From the NCBI RefSeq assembly GCF_051020765.1, contig NW_027469557.1, forward strand, positions 1 to 64,000: a stretch of 64,000 bases of DNA. The letters are read 5' to 3'. Both the position numbers and the translations under genes were made by a program. This document shows, in pieces, positions 62,777 through 64,000 of this stretch. The stretch comes from Lasioglossum baleicum (Eukaryota > Arthropoda > Insecta > Hymenoptera > Halictidae). The stretch's first letter is position 1, and each line of letters starts with the position of its first letter. The notes under the pieces are model-generated. The model was not told where the DNA came from, ran no database searches, and saw only the letters and a program-made list of their open reading frames with translations.

Positions 62777-64000
62777 CTAGTCGAGTAAAAACACGTGCGA
62801 GAGGATGCATCCCGCAGGCTAGTCGAGTAAAAACACGTGCGAGGTTTTGTGGGATGCGCATGCGCAGGTTTTGTGGGATGCGCATGCGCAGGTTTTGTGG
62901 GATGCGCATGCGCAGGTTTTTTGGGATGCGCATGCGCAGGTTTTTTGGGATGCGCATGGCTTGTCGAGCAAAAACACGTGCGAGAGGATGCATCCCGCAG
63001 GCTAGTCGAGCAAAAACACGTGCGAGAGGATGCATCCCGCAGGCTAGTCGAGTAAAAACACGTGCGAAAGGATGCATCCCGCAGGCTAGTCGAGCAAAAA
63101 CACGTGCGAGAGGATGCATCCCGCAGGCTAGTCGAGTAAAAACACGTGCGAGTGGATGCATCCCGCAGGCTAGTCGAGTAAAAACACGTGCGAGAGGATG
63201 CATCCCGCAGACTAGTCGAGTAAAAACACGTGCGAGGTTTTGTGGGATGCGCATGCGCAGGTTTTGTGGGATGCGCATGCGCAGGTTTTTTGGGATGCGC
63301 ATGCGCAGGTTTTTTGGGATGCGCATGGCTTGTCGAGCAAAAACACGTGCGAGAGGATGCATCCATCAGGGTAGTCGAGTAAAAACACGTGCGAGAGGAT
63401 GCATCCCGCAGGCTAGTCGAGTAAAAACACGTGCGAGAGGATGCATCCCGCAGGCTAGTCGAGTAAAAACACGTGCGAAAGGATGCATCCCGCAGTCTAG
63501 TCGATCACAAACACGTGCGAGGTTTTGTGGGATGCGCATGCGCAGGTTTTGTGGGATGCGCATGCGCAGATTTTTTGGGATGCGCATGCGCAGGTTTTTT
63601 GGGATGCGCATGGCTAGTCGAGCAAAAACACGTGCGAGAGGATGCATCCCGCAGGCTAGTCGAGCAAAAACACGTGCGAGAGGATGCATCCCGCAGGCTA
63701 GTCGAGTAAAAACACGTGCGAAAGGATGCATCCCGCAGGCTAGTCGAGCACAAACACGTGCGAGAGGATGCATCCCGCAGGCTAGTCGAGTAAAAACACG
63801 TGCGAGAGGATGCATCCCGCAGGCTAGTCGAGTAAAAACACGTGCGAGGTTTTGTGGGATGCGCATGCGCAGGTTTTGTGGGATGCGCATGCGCAGGTTT
63901 TTTGGGATGCGCATGCGCAGGTTTTTTGGGATGCGCATGGCTTGTCGATCAAAAACACGTGCGAGAGGATGCATCCCGCAGGCTAGTCGAGCAAAAACAC

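Larger units (their letters stand above)
311..63374 (+). repeat. Dispersed A variant with CATCCATCAGGG tail
   Basis: This A variant has CCATCAGGGTAG in place of CCCGCAGGCTAG at the tail/head joint. It recurs as a higher-order-repeat marker with the joint near 325, 5345, 7907, 8894, 10512, 11499, 13164, 17187, 18681, 18966, 20671, 21175, 22310, 22814, 26025, 27883, 29579, 32527, 32947, 39305, 39725, 41706, 42126, 43973, 44393, 52730, 53150, 54143, 55184, 57914, 58334, 59327, 60368, 62199 and 63364. A CATCTGGG form is near 29158. It nearly always follows directly on the first A after a B-block. On the reverse strand it creates a TGA, so it punctuates one of the otherwise stop-free reverse frames. 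Confidence 0.85.
54100..63950 (+). repeat. Right-arm variant of the B-to-A joint (GGCTTGTCGAG)
   Basis: From about 54.1 kb many B-blocks end GCATGGCTTGTCGAGCAAAA instead of GCATGGCTAGTCGAGCAAAA, for example near 54107, 54693, 55147, 59291, 59879, 60332, 62162, 62490, 62958 and 63327, and near 63940 as GGCTTGTCGATC. I did not see this joint after a B-block before 54 kb, where GGCTTGTCGAG occurs only between A units. It marks a local sequence family at this end of the window. Confidence 0.75.
1..64000. repeat. Two-module (42 bp / 24 bp) satellite array filling the window
   Basis: Every stretch I read resolves into two modules, a 42-bp A unit and a 24-bp B unit, in fixed orientation and without unique sequence between them. 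A units run in groups of one to about ten and are separated by blocks of about two to five B units. My rough estimate is several hundred to a thousand A units and several hundred B units; I did not count them exactly. Neighbouring units differ by only a few substitutions, and single-base indels are rare. No inverted segment, transposon, tRNA, rRNA or telomere repeat was seen. Both window ends lie within A units. A homogeneous array of this size is typical of eukaryotic satellites; the family and species are not recognised. Confidence 0.97.

Noticed and set aside
1..64000. CRISPR array
   Set aside because: Repeats are contiguous, with no unique spacers between them, and modules vary by substitutions rather than by spacer content. 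No cas-like sequence is present.
1..64000. Bacterial surface-protein or RTX-like repeat gene
   Set aside because: No acidic or glycine-rich repeat, signal peptide, anchor or ribosome binding site is seen. The conserved feature is the DNA palindromes rather than a protein motif.
1..64000. Assigning the satellite to a species or known family
   Set aside because: I do not recognise either module, and no unique sequence is available to place it. A database search would be decisive.

Overview
The whole 64 kb window is one uninterrupted satellite-type tandem array. I see no protein-coding gene, RNA gene, transposon, CRISPR array or unique spacer, and both window ends fall inside the array, so its borders lie elsewhere. 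The window suggests a eukaryotic satellite or minisatellite locus, probably heterochromatic, subtelomeric or pericentromeric, read through by long-read assembly. Nothing identifies the lineage. I do not recognise the repeat family.

Two modules build everything. Module A is 42 bp (example 83-124): a 26-bp head with an A5 tract and CACGTG, plus a 16-bp tail with the palindrome GGATGCATCC. Module B is 24 bp (example 193-216): a short T-tract followed by the palindrome TGCGCATGCGCA, which fits the metazoan NRF1 consensus YGCGCAYGCGCR and is a 12-nt alternating purine-pyrimidine run. Runs of A alternate with blocks of about 2-5 B. Every A-to-B switch happens after the 26-bp head, and every B-to-A switch happens after a B cut to 19 bp. 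Variant modules follow a strict order, so the array has a grammar.

Layout. From 0 to about 41 kb, higher-order repeats are marked by a one-base-longer B variant (16 copies, 736 to 40399), and most copies are followed by the same ordered set of A variants. Long tandem duplications are nested here, with periods of 480, 987, 2605, 504, 1639, 1933 and 2401 bp, plus a 1557-bp segment repeated 4023 bp away. From about 41.5 to 64 kb the landmark is absent after 40.4 kb and the array consists of larger duplications (periods about 2267, about 2850-3111, and 5184 bp). A different B-to-A joint (GGCTTGTCGAG) appears from about 54 kb onward.

Both module lengths and both joints are multiples of 3, and one forward and two reverse frames of the consensus lack stops. 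This produces huge open frames on both strands (up to 6405 codons at 42992-62209). I interpret them as a by-product of repeat length, not as genes. A nonsense change at 19480-19482 was co-amplified to 21689-21691 and 23328-23330, and one-base indels shift the frame repeatedly.
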